Positions 1 through 8,208 are shown, counted from the first letter of the stretch. The stretch: DNA of 64,000 nt from Streptomyces spiralis (GCF_014654675.1 NZ_BNBC01000022.1:32016-96015); one strand, 5' to 3'. The notes: generated by a model not told the origin, from the sequence alone. Numbers and translations: made by a program.

Positions 1-144
1 ATCGACTCCGTCTCCTGGGGCGGCCACCACCACCGCTGACCCGCAACCACCGCACGCCGGCGGCTGACCGAGACCCGCACCGGTGGGCGGATGAACGCCG
101 GCGGCGCGCCGGCCCTGACCTCGGCGCGCCGCCGGTCAGCTGGA

Positions 145-182
145 CAGGAAGAGGGACAGCGGTTCCGCTGCCCCTCTTCCTG
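145..182. terminator. Hairpin terminator near the left edge
   Basis: An 18-bp inverted repeat with a single A-C mismatch and a tight GGTTCC turn. It lies about 100 nt after a stop codon that closes a frame open from base 1, and just before the HNH remnant. No clear T-run follows, which is common for Streptomyces terminators. It probably ends the transcript entering from the left. Confidence 0.6.
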
Positions 183-191
183 CTGGCCGGG

Positions 192-582
192 GTGTTCTAT
201 CCGCAGTCGTTGCGGTTGATCTTCAGGGAGCGGCATCGATGGCCCCCGGGGCTTGGACATCGACCACCTGGTGCCGCTCGCGGAAGCTGGGACTCCGGCG
301 CGTACGCGTGGAGCCCGGCGGAGCGGGAGGCCTACGCCAACGACCTGGGGGATGACCGGGCGCTGATCGCGGTGTCCGCCGCCTCGAACCGGTCGAAGGC
401 GGACCAGGACCCGACGACGTGGCTGCCGCCGGCCGTCGGCTACCGCTGTACGTACGTGACTCGACTGGGTGGCCGACAAGATGCGCTGGGGCCTGAACAT
501 CGACGCCGGCGAACAGTCTGCACTGGCCGAGACGTTGAACCAATGTCCCGACAGCCCCATCACCGTCACCCTGGCCCGGTAG
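192..582 (+). pseudogene. Frameshifted HNH endonuclease (DUF1524/GmrSD-C-like)
   Basis: Pieces of an HNH nuclease of the type common in actinobacteria lie in three frames. One holds LDIDHLVPLAEA (from about 253), with the DH of the HNH fold. The next holds WDSGAYAWSPAEREAYANDL through STWLPP-like and YRCTYV. The last holds DWVADKMRWGL to the stop at 580-582. A one-base loss near 287 and an indel near 461 join them. The conserved N-terminal part is not recognisable. The family usually consists of small secreted or phage nucleases, and this copy should be inactive. Sequencing error is possible, but two indels in 180 bp favour decay. Confidence 0.75.
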
Positions 583-781
583 CCCGGCGCTGGCCCTGCA
601 GCCCAGTGGGCAGTGCACTTGGGGGAGGTTCGGCCGGAGTCGCGTGTGCCCTGTGACCAGCAGCCCGGTCATAGCGTTCCCAACCTTGCCCGGTGCCTGA
701 CCCCGCCATGGGCGTGTGGGGCATGTGAGTGGAGGCACCCCTTGCACCCTCCACGCCGGTCGTCGCGCCTTGGGGCAGCTC

Positions 782-916
782 ATGGCCGCGAAGATCGTGG
801 GCGATCAGGTTGTCGAGCCAGTGGAGTCCGCCCGGGCGCTCGACCTCGTGGCGGCACTGGAGGAGATTGTCCGGGCTGCCGAGCGGACGCACGAACGCTC
901 GCGGCAACGGCCATAA
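782..916 (+). pseudogene. Short fragment resembling the C-terminus of Ku
   Basis: A 44-residue frame from an ATG ends in LDLVAALEEIVRAAERTHE. It resembles the C-terminal tail of bacterial Ku (an AK..G..V..P linker followed by VVDLMAALE-S). The DNA-binding beta-barrel of Ku is absent upstream. No ribosome site is convincing. It may be a remnant of a non-homologous end-joining gene or a chance match. The flanking bases from 583 to 781 and 917 to 961 hold nothing I recognise. Confidence 0.35.
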
Positions 917-961
917 CCGGCAGTGTGGCCCGACGCCTTGGGAGGCGCCAGGCCGCCTGGC

Positions 962-1480
962 CTACAGGAAGGTCAGCTGCTGCGGTCCGTTCGGATCTTG
1001 CGGCGGTCGCCAGGTGGACGGCGGTGCGTCGGGTGCGTTCCGGTTGGTTCGCAGCCACCACGCGAACTGCCAGTTACGGCAGGTCCGGTATCTCCACTGG
1101 TCCCGCCTGCGAGCCCAGGCGGGTATTGAGTGCTCGCCCCATCCGGTGATAGGGCGAGCGTTTTCGAGGGTCACCGTGAGGCCCCGCACGAGGGCGGGGC
1201 CTTCCCACTGGTGGCCTTCGGTGTACTCGAAGGCCAGGTGTGCGTTCTTCGTCCAGTCCCACGGGTGGGGAAGGGCGCACACGTACCAGGCCAGCGGCGG
1301 GTTCTCCGCCGGCAGGGTGATGCTCTGGCGGGGTGCCCGTGGGTTGACGGGGTGGCGGTCGGAGGCACCGAACGATTCCAGGCAGTGGCGGTCGAGGTTC
1401 ACGTTGCGAACCCCGGCCAGCCACATGATCAGGTATGGCGTGGCGCTGTTCAGACCGACCCTGACAGGCAGCTGTGGCAT
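962..1480 (-). CDS. Unknown element-borne protein, 172 aa
   Basis: The ATG is preceded by a strong purine-rich site (AGAGGGGGGA), so expression is likely. The protein is rich in Trp, Arg and Pro, with no membrane segment or signal peptide, and I recognise no family. Its middle (CALPHPWDWTKNAHLAFEY) has the look of a compact phage-type protein. It is the last gene of the minus-strand run that contains the ParB-like proteins, 27 bp downstream of the ParB-methyltransferase gene, so it is probably cotranscribed with it. Function unknown. Confidence 0.7.
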   Translation of the reverse strand: MPQLPVRVGLNSATPYLIMWLAGVRNVNLDRHCLESFGASDRHPVNPRAPRQSITLPAENPPLAWYVCALPHPWDWTKNAHLAFEYTEGHQWEGPALVRGLTVTLENARPITGWGEHSIPAWARRRDQWRYRTCRNWQFAWWLRTNRNAPDAPPSTWRPPQDPNGPQQLTFL

Positions 1481-1507
1481 TACTTGAATCCCCCCTCTTG
1501 ATGAATG

Positions 1508-2956
1508 CTAGGGCGTTCCCCTTTCTTTCACCAATTTTACCAAATTTTCCACGAGCTGCTTATGGCGGCCATGCCGGAATTCATTCGGGTAAGGCATATT
1601 GAATTCCTCGTCCAAGGCCCTTTCGTAATCGAGGTCGGAAAGCCTGAGAGGGCGTTTGCAGGTGGCCCGGAGCGTGGCGTTGGACCGGCCGACGACCTTC
1701 ACTTCCCCGAAGTACGCCTCCAGCAGTTCCTGCAGCGACTCGGGGGTGTGGTAGCGGATCCGCATCCACTTGCCCTGCATGAACCGCATGTCGACGTTCT
1801 CCTTGTCCAGGAACGACAGGCGGGTGGAGTCGTGCCGGCTGGTCGAGTGCTGCTTCTTCTCGAAGTTCAGCTCGGCGAGCAGGTTGCGGGTGCCGATGCA
1901 CACCGTGCCGTCGGCCCGGCACAGCGCATTGACGGTGGTGAGCACCCAGTGCTGGTAGTCCAGCGACGTGGTGGCGTTGATGACGGAGTCGAGGACCACC
2001 ATGTCGTACAGGCCGTGCTCGGCGACCCGCTTTTCGATGGTGCGGATCATGCCGACGACGCTCTTGATGTCGACGGCGTACTTGCCGGGCGTGGTGCGGT
2101 ACGGCTCGTAGTCGTCGATCAGGTAGCCGTCCTCGGCGCGCAGCTTCTTGGCGTAGTCGCCGTGCCCGGCGCCGAAGTCGACCACGCGCATGTCGGGCTG
2201 CTTGCGCAGCCGGGGCAGGGCCAGCTTCTCCCACGTCTCGCTCTTGTAGGCGAGCTTCCCGGCCTTCTTCAGCGAGCTGTACTGGCGCAGCCGCTTGGGC
2301 TGCACGATGTGCTGGTTGTAGACGGGCGCCTGGTCCTCCAGGCCGGACCAGTCGTAGACGCCGTACTCGCCGGTGAGGTCCGCGACCAGCTGGGCGGCGT
2401 CCAGGGAGGGGCAGGTCCAGGCGAGGATGTCGAAGTGGTTCGCGGCCGCCACCACCGCGTACTCGGCGTTCAGGGCGATGCGGCCCTGGTCGTCGATGAC
2501 GACGCTGCCCCACGCGCCGTGCCCGCCGGTCATGTAGGAGATGGCCTGCTGGAACGGCTTGTTGCGGGAGTGGGCGACGTTGATGGTCTCCCACGGGATC
2601 CACGACCAGGCGCCCACGGGGCCGGGCTCGGCGTAGACGATGCTCGCCTCGGTCTCCACGCGGTTGTGGAGGAGGTTGAACTGGATTTCGTCGGTGAGGC
2701 GGACCTTCGTGCCCAGCATGACCGCCGGCGTGTGCGTGATGCCGAGGGCCTTCATCGCCTTGGTTCTCTGGTGGCCTGCGACCAGGGTGCCGTCCGCGTT
2801 GAGGATGACCGGCTTGACGATGCCGTGCCGGCCGATGGACACCTTCAGTCGCTCGAAGGCCTCCTCGCTCAGCAGACGCGGGTTGTAGTCGGCGGGCTGC
2901 AGGTCAGCCAGCGGATACGCCTCGTAGAACGTGGTCTGGGGTGCGGCGGTCCTCAT
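1508..2956 (-). CDS. ParB-like nuclease domain fused to a methyltransferase-like domain
   Basis: A 482-residue protein. Residues 10-110 form a ParB/sulfiredoxin-type domain (LQPADYNPR, then AGHQRTKAMKALG in the place of the ParB GERRxRA box). Residues 110-260 form a linker region. From about 265 comes a class I SAM-binding fold with VVDFGAGHGDYAKKL as motif I. There is no NPPY or DPPY catalytic motif of DNA amino-methyltransferases, so the substrate is unclear. The ATG overlaps the stop of the preceding ParB-like gene (ATGA), so the two are translationally coupled. Such pairs are common in actinophages and integrative elements, where DNA or nucleotide modification is suspected. The role given here is inferred from domain content. 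Confidence 0.85.
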   Translation of the reverse strand: MRTAAPQTTFYEAYPLADLQPADYNPRLLSEEAFERLKVSIGRHGIVKPVILNADGTLVAGHQRTKAMKALGITHTPAVMLGTKVRLTDEIQFNLLHNRVETEASIVYAEPGPVGAWSWIPWETINVAHSRNKPFQQAISYMTGGHGAWGSVVIDDQGRIALNAEYAVVAAANHFDILAWTCPSLDAAQLVADLTGEYGVYDWSGLEDQAPVYNQHIVQPKRLRQYSSLKKAGKLAYKSETWEKLALPRLRKQPDMRVVDFGAGHGDYAKKLRAEDGYLIDDYEPYRTTPGKYAVDIKSVVGMIRTIEKRVAEHGLYDMVVLDSVINATTSLDYQHWVLTTVNALCRADGTVCIGTRNLLAELNFEKKQHSTSRHDSTRLSFLDKENVDMRFMQGKWMRIRYHTPESLQELLEAYFGEVKVVGRSNATLRATCKRPLRLSDLDYERALDEEFNMPYPNEFRHGRHKQLVENLVKLVKERGTP

Positions 2957-3699
2957 GCGTCCTCGTCCTCCGCGTCCTCGTCCTCGTCGGCGTCGGGCAG
3001 CTCGTCCTTGTCGGGGGCGGGCTCGACGGCGACGTCGGGGGCCTCGGCGGTCTCGGTGTGGGCCTCCTGCAGCAGGTGCCAGCCGAAGCCGAGGTCGCCG
3101 CGGTTCTCGGTGGTGTACCGCTCGTAGATCTGGTTGAGGGTTTCCACCTCGGCCGCGGTGATCTGCACGCGCATGTTGGACCACTGCAGGTAGCCCCACT
3201 GCAGGTACTCCAGCTTGGCCATCGCGCCGGTGCCCTGCCCGTCGCTCGGCAGGTCGATCGTCTCGGGCAGGGCCCGCACGTCGAGCAGCTTGTCCAGGGC
3301 GTCCTGGTCGTAGCCGGTGCCGTCCAGGTCGGGCAGCTCCTCCAGGATGTCGGCCAGCAGCTCGCTGTCGTAGCCGGCCAGGTCGGAGGTGCGGTTGTCG
3401 ACGACGACGATACGGGCCGCGTCCTCGTCGGTGACGTCGACGAAGGTGGCGGCGATCTGCTCCCAGCCGAGCTGCTTGGCGGCGGCCCACGTGTGGTTAC
3501 CGGCCAGAATCTCGTTGGGGCGGCCGGTGTGGGTTCCGCGGTTGACGACGATGGCCTTGTACTGGCCGTTGACGCGCAGCGAGTCGGCGATGGCGTCGAC
3601 GTCGCCGCTGCGCGGGTTGCGGTGATACTCGGCCAGCTCGTCGATCGGGACGGCCAGCGGCAGCAGCGACTCAGGAATGCGGGCGGGCGCAGCACTCAC
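2953..3699 (-). CDS. ParB-like nuclease domain protein
   Basis: About 248 residues from a GTG at 3699, chosen because AAGGG lies 8 nt upstream. A GTG at 3750 would add 17 residues but has no well-placed site. The N-terminal half is a ParB-type domain (LAVPIDELAEYHRNPR, then AGNHTWAAAKQLGW, a GNH variant of the GERR box). The C-terminal half has Trp-rich YLQWGYLQWSNM and ends in a strongly acidic Glu/Asp tail. It lies immediately upstream of the ParB-methyltransferase protein with a 4-bp overlap, so the two probably act together. It is a phage or element type, not chromosomal ParB. Whether it binds CTP or cuts DNA is not known. Confidence 0.85.
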   Translation of the reverse strand: MSAAPARIPESLLPLAVPIDELAEYHRNPRSGDVDAIADSLRVNGQYKAIVVNRGTHTGRPNEILAGNHTWAAAKQLGWEQIAATFVDVTDEDAARIVVVDNRTSDLAGYDSELLADILEELPDLDGTGYDQDALDKLLDVRALPETIDLPSDGQGTGAMAKLEYLQWGYLQWSNMRVQITAAEVETLNQIYERYTTENRGDLGFGWHLLQEAHTETAEAPDVAVEPAPDKDELPDADEDEDAEDEDA

Positions 3700-3915
3700 A
3701 GCAGGAGCCCTTCGTGTAGGAGCGTGCCCCCGCGCCCTACGCCCGCCCACCCTAAAGGATTAACGGCTCAGCAGGTCCATCTAGCCAAGCAGCCGCCGGT
3801 ATCTACATCCTCCGTCCGGTGATCACGCAGTCGCGGCAGGAGACCCAGACACTCTTCCGAACCGCTGGCGGACACTACGAACTCCTGGACAGAGCCACTC
3901 AGCCTCAGCTGGCTT

Positions 3916-4947
3916 TCACCGTCCTTGCACGAAGCCTGCGACATCCAAGGCGCTGCGGGCACCCCGCCCGTATACAAGGGATGCGCCAAGGACACCACTC
4001 GCGCCGACGAGGGCAGTAGTGGCGGAATCGGGCAGGTTGAGCACTGCGATGGCGACAGCCGCGCCCGCGATGAACAGGGCCGTGATGACCATTCGCACTG
4101 GCTCCCAGTCTCGAACAGGCTGCAGGTCCTGGAGATCTTCGGGCGGCAGGAGAGCGCCGCGCTGCCCTCGCGTATAGCCGTCCGCAATCTTCATCAGCAA
4201 TGTCGAGAGACTGGTCAAGCTGGCGATTGGGGCGACATCGAGCTGTGTCTCAGCCCTCTGGATGGCTGCAACCACCAGGTTCTGGTGCTCGCGTAGTCGC
4301 CGAGCCCGGGAGGAGAAGACTGGCACTCCCGCGGCCTGATGTGAACTGGCAACCTGACGCTTGACTGCTTTGAGACATGTGACGAGCCGGCCGGCATTGC
4401 GCGGGATATTCCTGCTCCCTTGCCTCCTTATGCGGTCTGCCGCCACTACCGCCGACGCGATGCGCCCGATGAGAGCTGTTTCGCGCGCTACGACCGCCCT
4501 CATGCGTCTGTGGGGTACGACCTTCCACAGCAGGCGCGCACTCTCATAGGGGATGCCGATGTAAAGGATGAACGCTGCCTGGACAGTTGCGGTCACGAAA
4601 AAGAACGTCAACCCGATAACTGCGGCGTAGAGGAAGGGAGTCCACGGCATGTTGTCGATCCCCGGTACATCTGCATTCTCGTGCTGCTTTGGCGCGTGAA
4701 ACAGCCTGGTGACAAAGACGGTCAGCCAATAACACAGCTGAGCGTAGAGCGTGAGGAACGCAACGACGGCACTGGCACGCATCAAGCCGATCGGTGTGTT
4801 GGCGCCTTTTGACCAGTACCAGCGACGCAGGGCTATCCGTACCTGAACTGGCGGCGGTGGCAGGCCAAGGGCTGTGAGGGCCTTCGTGACTTCGCTCATT
4901 TGCTCGGCAATGTACTCCCGGCGCCTCACATTCAGCCGCACAGTCAC
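3916..4947 (-). CDS. Four-helix membrane protein, unknown
   Basis: A 343-residue protein with two hydrophobic segments near residues 60-85 and 105-135, a basic cytoplasmic-looking middle (RRQGSRNIPRNAGRL, RARRLREHQNL), and two more segments near 285-330. No family is recognised. The annotated start is GTG at 4947, but a second GTG six bases later has better spacing from GGGGGA and may be the true start. It lies in the minus-strand series of element genes, separated from the ParB-like genes by about 215 bp. The topology suggests a membrane anchor or exclusion-type protein of a mobile element, but nothing proves this. Confidence 0.75.
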   Translation of the reverse strand: MTVRLNVRRREYIAEQMSEVTKALTALGLPPPPVQVRIALRRWYWSKGANTPIGLMRASAVVAFLTLYAQLCYWLTVFVTRLFHAPKQHENADVPGIDNMPWTPFLYAAVIGLTFFFVTATVQAAFILYIGIPYESARLLWKVVPHRRMRAVVARETALIGRIASAVVAADRIRRQGSRNIPRNAGRLVTCLKAVKRQVASSHQAAGVPVFSSRARRLREHQNLVVAAIQRAETQLDVAPIASLTSLSTLLMKIADGYTRGQRGALLPPEDLQDLQPVRDWEPVRMVITALFIAGAAVAIAVLNLPDSATTALVGASGVLGASLVYGRGARSALDVAGFVQGR

Positions 4948-5012
4948 TCCCCCGCAATGGCTGTCGTGCAGGCAAGCTTACTGCCGTTGCACCGCTGCCG
5001 GGGTCCGGCCGG

Positions 5013-5354
5013 TCATGTGCCCCTCGTGTTGCCGAAGGGAAGGACGGCGGTCGAAAGTCGCTGGCTGTGCGGCGCTCCAGTGGGCTGCCCGTAGCGGGTG
5101 ACGCACGTTGAGCCCACCGGCGCCTTGCAGGTGGGGCAGTCGACGTCGAGGGCGGGGCGGGAGCCGGCGGCGAGCAGCCGGGTGAGCCGGGTGACCTCGG
5201 TGGCTAGCCCGGCCTGGCTGGCGAGCAGGTGCTCCATGCCGGCGCGCAGCCGGGCGGCCTCGTCTGCGGACAGGACGCGGCTTTCGCTCCGGCTAATCAG
5301 GTTGCGGAGCTGCTCGACGGTGGGCCGCTCCATCTTGGGTCGGGTCCGCCTCAC
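5013..5354 (-). CDS. Phage-type zinc-finger protein
   Basis: Up to 113 residues. The N-terminal half is helical and basic (VEQLRNLISRSESRVLSADEAARL). The C-terminal half carries CPTCKAPVGSTC followed by a PHSQR motif, the C-x2-C-x5-C...H pattern of a small zinc finger frequent in Streptomyces phages and integrative elements. A start at MERPTVEQ, seven residues in, fits the family equally well. It lies just upstream of the membrane-protein gene. Zn binding and nucleic-acid binding are family inferences. Confidence 0.75.
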   Translation of the reverse strand: MRRTRPKMERPTVEQLRNLISRSESRVLSADEAARLRAGMEHLLASQAGLATEVTRLTRLLAAGSRPALDVDCPTCKAPVGSTCVTRYGQPTGAPHSQRLSTAVLPFGNTRGT

Positions 5355-5394
5355 CGCAAGCCGCCACCGTGGAAGAGATGCAACGCAGCCTCGC

Positions 5395-5811
5395 TCACGA
5401 GTTGTTGCAGCCGCAGATGCCCTGCGGGGTGCACCAGCCGTCGCACGAGTTGCACCAGGTCATGCCCGGAGCCGGCGGGGTGCGCTTGGTGGTCGCGGCC
5501 GGGGCGGGGCGGGTGACCGTCACGCCTATCGCCTCCTGCAGGTCGGCGAAGTGCTCGGCGGCGTCGGGGTCGGGCTTGGCGGTGTAGGCCGGGCGCATGG
5601 TGACGGGTCTCCGGGGCGGGGTGGGTGGAGGGGGGCCCGGGCGGGTGCGTTCGGCCAGGATCTTGCTCGGCTGTCCGTTGCGTTCCGTGATGAGCCGTTC
5701 GTATAGGGCTGGGTCAGCCGTGACCTCGGCCAGCGGTCCGTAGCGTTCCGTCATGAGCCGTTCGTATAGGGCTGGGTCAGCGGCATGGTCGCTGCGATAG
5801 GTCGCGGTCAT
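5395..5811 (-). CDS. Small protein with a 21-residue repeat and Cys-rich tail
   Basis: A 138-residue protein whose ATG at 5811 follows GGAG by 7 nt. The N-terminal part has two copies of a 21-residue unit beginning ADPALYERLxTER. The DNA repeat has a period of 63 bp (about 5691 and 5754). A Pro/Thr-rich linker follows. The C-terminal end has MTWCNSCDGWCTPQGICGC, with five cysteines spaced like a small metal-binding knuckle. No family is recognised. It sits between the zinc-finger gene and the 67-residue gene in the element. Confidence 0.7.
   Translation of the reverse strand: MTATYRSDHAADPALYERLMTERYGPLAEVTADPALYERLITERNGQPSKILAERTRPGPPPPTPPRRPVTMRPAYTAKPDPDAAEHFADLQEAIGVTVTRPAPAATTKRTPPAPGMTWCNSCDGWCTPQGICGCNNS
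5691..5785. repeat. 63-bp direct repeat inside the small-protein gene
   Basis: Two near-identical blocks sharing TGAGCCGTTCGTATAGGGCT lie 63 bp apart and encode the two 21-residue repeats of the 138-residue protein. The period is an exact multiple of three, so the duplication kept the frame. Confidence 0.8.
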
Positions 5812-6047
5812 GTGGTTTCTCCGGATGGACGCGGGGACCCGCCCGGCCTGGCGGCGTGGGCGGGTCCAATCGCGAGTGCGTGGAGCGGCGTCCCCGTGTG
5901 GCGCCGCATGGGCGGAGCCGGCGCCTGGCGGGTAGGGCGCGGGGGGTTTGCCACCCGCCAGACACCGTTGGGGGATGCCGCATGCCACGGCAGTGCTGAG
6001 GGGCCGGTCCCGCGGCTGCAGCCGTTCCCGTTCAGCGAGTAGAACAT
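5808..6047 (-). CDS. Possible small CDS, 79 aa
   Basis: An open frame from an ATG whose stop overlaps the start of the 138-residue gene by 4 bp (ATGA), a layout typical of coupled genes. The product is Pro/Arg-rich and unlike any family I know, and no ribosome site precedes the ATG. If it is not real, the 260 bp between 5811 and 6073 is non-coding. Confidence 0.25.
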   Translation of the reverse strand: MFYSLNGNGCSRGTGPSALPWHAASPNGVWRVANPPRPTRQAPAPPMRRHTGTPLHALAIGPAHAARPGGSPRPSGETT

Positions 6048-6072
6048 AACACGGTCGAGCGTTGTGGCACAT

Positions 6073-6276
6073 TTAGCGGGAGGGATCTTCGTCGGGCGGG
6101 GCGGTGTCGTCCTGGGTGCCGGACAGGGTGGCGCCGTAGCCGTAGCCGTCGAAGGCGTCGGTGCCGCAGGCGTCGGGCTCGTCGACGAGGAACAGCGCGT
6201 CCTGTTTGGGCTTGGTGGGACGGCCGAACTCGTCGGGTGTCATGCGCCGCCAGTCGCGGCCGGGGGTGTTGCTCAC
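6073..6276 (-). CDS. Small acidic hypothetical protein, 67 aa
   Basis: A GTG start is preceded by GAAGGGA at good distance. The protein begins MSNTPGRDWRRMTPDEFGRP and ends in an acidic stretch. No membrane segment or known motif is visible. The opening resembles short accessory proteins that lie beside partition genes in Streptomyces elements. It follows the third ParB gene after a hairpin, so transcription may be attenuated between them. Confidence 0.65.
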   Translation of the reverse strand: MSNTPGRDWRRMTPDEFGRPTKPKQDALFLVDEPDACGTDAFDGYGYGATLSGTQDDTAPPDEDPSR

Positions 6277-6305
6277 GGGGTTCCCTTCGGTGGTCGAAAG
6301 CGGCC

Positions 6306-6335
6306 CCGGCCCTCCCCCAGGCGGGGGCGGGCCGG
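6306..6335 (-). terminator. Hairpin after the ParB gene
   Basis: A 13-bp GC-rich inverted repeat with one mismatch and an AGGC loop, located between the ParB stop (6341) and the next minus-strand start (6276). It should terminate or attenuate the ParB transcript. Confidence 0.5.
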
Positions 6336-6340
6336 TCGGG

Positions 6341-7378
6341 TCAGGCCTTCGCGGAGACGGCGCGCTTGGCCGGGACCTTCGGCCGGGGCGCGATGGGCTT
6401 GGGCGCGGCCTTCTTGACGGCGGGGGGCTGCGGCCTGGGTGCGGCCTTCTTGGCCGGGGCGAGGCTCTGGTGTTCGGCGTCGGGGTTCAGGCGGGCGATC
6501 TCGCGGGCCTCGGCGTGGGCCTTGGCCTGCCGCAGGTTGAACCGGGCCTTGGCGATGGCGTCGGCGACGCGGTCCATCTGCTCCAGGCGCTTGGTGACCT
6601 CGCCCTCCAGGGCGATGGCGAGCTTCATCGCGTCGGCCTTGGCCAGCTCCTCCACCAGTCCCAGCACCTGCTCGATGCGGTCGATGTCCTTGCGGGTCGT
6701 GGTGCGCTCGCGCTGCCGCTCCTCGCGCTCCTCAGGGCTCATGTCCTCGACGATCATCGCGACGACCTGGTTCTGCTGCTGCTTGAGCGCGTACGCGAAG
6801 TGGACGAGCTCGTTGTCGCCGGCGAAGGCGCCGCCCGCCCACTTCTTGAGGACGGCGGCCTGGTTGCCGGGGGTGAGCGCGGCGATCTGGACGGCGGCCT
6901 GGGTGCCGATCGCGCCGGAGTTGACGTGCTGCTGGACCTCTTCGGTCAGGTCGAGCAGCGCCAGGCGCAGCATCACGTACTGCGTGGACTTGCCGAACTC
7001 CTTGGCGACGTCCTTGGCTTCGGCGCCCTCGCTGTCGTCGAGGATCCGGCGGAAGGCCTTGGCCTCCTCCATCGGCGTCATGTCGGCCCGGTTGATGTTC
7101 TCGGCGACGGACCGCTTGAACCGCTCGATATCGGTGAGGTTGTCGTCGATGACGATGACCTTGATCTCGGTGAGCTCGGCGAGCTGGTGCGCGCGCCAGC
7201 GGCGCTCGCCGGCAACGATCTCATAGGTGTCGCCGTCGCGGCGGACCTCGATGGGCTGCATGAGGCCGAACCGCTTGATGGAGTCGGCCAGCTCCTGCAG
7301 GGCGGTGGGCTCGAAGTACTCGCGGGGCTGGCGCTCGTTTCTATGGATCTGGTCGATGGGGAGGGTCGTGATCGTCAT
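6341..7378 (-). CDS. ParB/RepB/Spo0J family partition-type protein
   Basis: A 345-residue protein. The ATG at 7378 follows GGAG by 6 nt. An upstream TTG in the same frame is less likely. Residues 1-95 form the ParB N-terminal domain with LPIDQIHRNERQPRE and the complete GERRWRA box. The central HTH region has MTPMEEAKAFRRIL and KDVAKEFGKSTQYVMLRL. A helical stretch follows, then a Lys/Ala/Pro tail of repeated KKAAP-type units similar to histone H1 tails. No parA is present in the window. It probably serves element partition or gene control. It is more complete than the other two ParB-like proteins here. Confidence 0.88.
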   Translation of the reverse strand: MTITTLPIDQIHRNERQPREYFEPTALQELADSIKRFGLMQPIEVRRDGDTYEIVAGERRWRAHQLAELTEIKVIVIDDNLTDIERFKRSVAENINRADMTPMEEAKAFRRILDDSEGAEAKDVAKEFGKSTQYVMLRLALLDLTEEVQQHVNSGAIGTQAAVQIAALTPGNQAAVLKKWAGGAFAGDNELVHFAYALKQQQNQVVAMIVEDMSPEEREERQRERTTTRKDIDRIEQVLGLVEELAKADAMKLAIALEGEVTKRLEQMDRVADAIAKARFNLRQAKAHAEAREIARLNPDAEHQSLAPAKKAAPRPQPPAVKKAAPKPIAPRPKVPAKRAVSAKA

Positions 7379-7506
7379 GGCTCGCTCCAAGAGGCCGTGG
7401 TCGGTGCGGGCCGGTCCCTTCCCTGCCCGCTCCTCTTATTCTAGCGCACTGGTGATCTTGGGCCAGATTTTTGGGGGGAATTTTTGCAGGTCAGAGGGCA
7501 TGCGGA

Positions 7507-7534
7507 GGGGCGGGCATCGAGAGATGCCCGCCCC
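7507..7534 (-). terminator. Perfect 12-bp hairpin terminator
   Basis: A perfect 12-bp stem (GGGGCGGGCATC and its complement) with a GAGA tetraloop. It lies 15 nt beyond the stop of the 58-residue minus-strand gene and separates it from the ParB transcription unit. No T-run follows. Confidence 0.75.
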
Positions 7535-7548
7535 ATGCGGATGTGGTT

Positions 7549-7725
7549 TCAGCTTGCCTGCTGCAGCGCCACAGGATCGCCCGTCGGCCCCTCCCGTGGT
7601 TCCCCGCCGACCACTACGGCCAACGCGCGTAGAGCTTCGACAGCCTCACCGACACTCAAAGAACGTCGGCCCGACTGCTCAGCCTCGAGGGCGCGTCTCC
7701 GTATCCGGGCCGGATCGATCGCCAC
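7549..7725 (-). CDS. Small helical protein, 58 aa
   Basis: The GTG start is preceded by GGGAGGA with 8-nt spacing, and a strong terminator follows the stop, so this is probably a real gene. The product begins VAIDPARIRRRALEAEQSGR and continues SLSVGEAVEALRALAVVVGG, giving a basic helix followed by an amphipathic helix. No family is recognised. It lies 109 bp downstream of the exported DTTW peptide on the same strand and may be cotranscribed with it. Confidence 0.65.
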   Translation of the reverse strand: MAIDPARIRRRALEAEQSGRRSLSVGEAVEALRALAVVVGGEPREGPTGDPVALQQAS

Positions 7726-7834
7726 TGCACTATTCCTCCCCTACGGCGGTCCCCCGCCCTCGATCTCAGCCACATCCACCGACCCCGCAGTCCCCCCTCG
7801 TCATGGCCGGCCCCCACCGGCCCGAGGCGAGGAA

Positions 7835-8023
7835 CTACCAGGTCGTATCGAGGGACTGGATCCGGGAGCCGCCGCCGTTGCCGCCGTCGCCCTGTTGGAC
7901 CAGCCAGGTGGTGTCGTCGGCCTGAACCTGACCCGGCGCGTGATGTGATTCCACGCCGACGATGAGGGCCAGACCAGCGAGCACGACGATCGAAGCAACG
8001 CGGAAGGCACGTTTGGTGAGCAC
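7835..8023 (-). CDS. Small exported peptide with DTTW motifs, 62 aa
   Basis: The GTG start follows AGGGGA by 6 nt. Residues 1-26 are a basic start and a hydrophobic core (VASIVVLAGLALIVGV), consistent with a signal peptide or membrane anchor. The mature part is short, holds ADDTTW and a Gly-rich GDGGNGGG stretch, and ends exactly in LDTTW. It is transcribed divergently from a LuxR-type regulator, with 185 bp between the starts. Small exported peptides of this look beside such regulators are familiar in Streptomyces. A signalling role is inference only. Confidence 0.75.
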   Translation of the reverse strand: MLTKRAFRVASIVVLAGLALIVGVESHHAPGQVQADDTTWLVQQGDGGNGGGSRIQSLDTTW

Positions 8024-8208
8024 TAGTTTTCCCCTGAGGTTTCAACGCTTGGTCGGAGCGGGCAGCACGGGAAGGCGGCAACTGGTCTGCTGAACCGTTG
8101 AGTTCGCGCCATGCGCCCGTCAGACCACACCTTGTTACGGGCGCAAGTCATATGCAAGCGTGATCTACACCGTACTTTCACCAGGCTTACAAATCAGGGG
8201 ATTGAAAG
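8024..8208. promoter_or_regulatory. Divergent promoter region
   Basis: 185 bp between the exported DTTW peptide (minus) and the LuxR-type regulator (plus), and AT-richer than its surroundings. Both promoters must lie here, and the regulator probably acts here too. I see no convincing -35/-10 pair or symmetric operator by eye. Confidence 0.5.

Noticed and set aside
1..39. End of a plus-strand frame reading to a TGA, perhaps the tail of a gene entering from the left
   Set aside because: Only 12 codons are visible, too few to support. The hairpin at 145-182 is consistent with it.
1505..3127. Long Val/Gly-rich open frame on the plus strand
   Set aside because: It is antisense to the ParB-like genes and shows the composition of a GC-rich shadow frame. 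The minus frame has motifs and ribosome sites.
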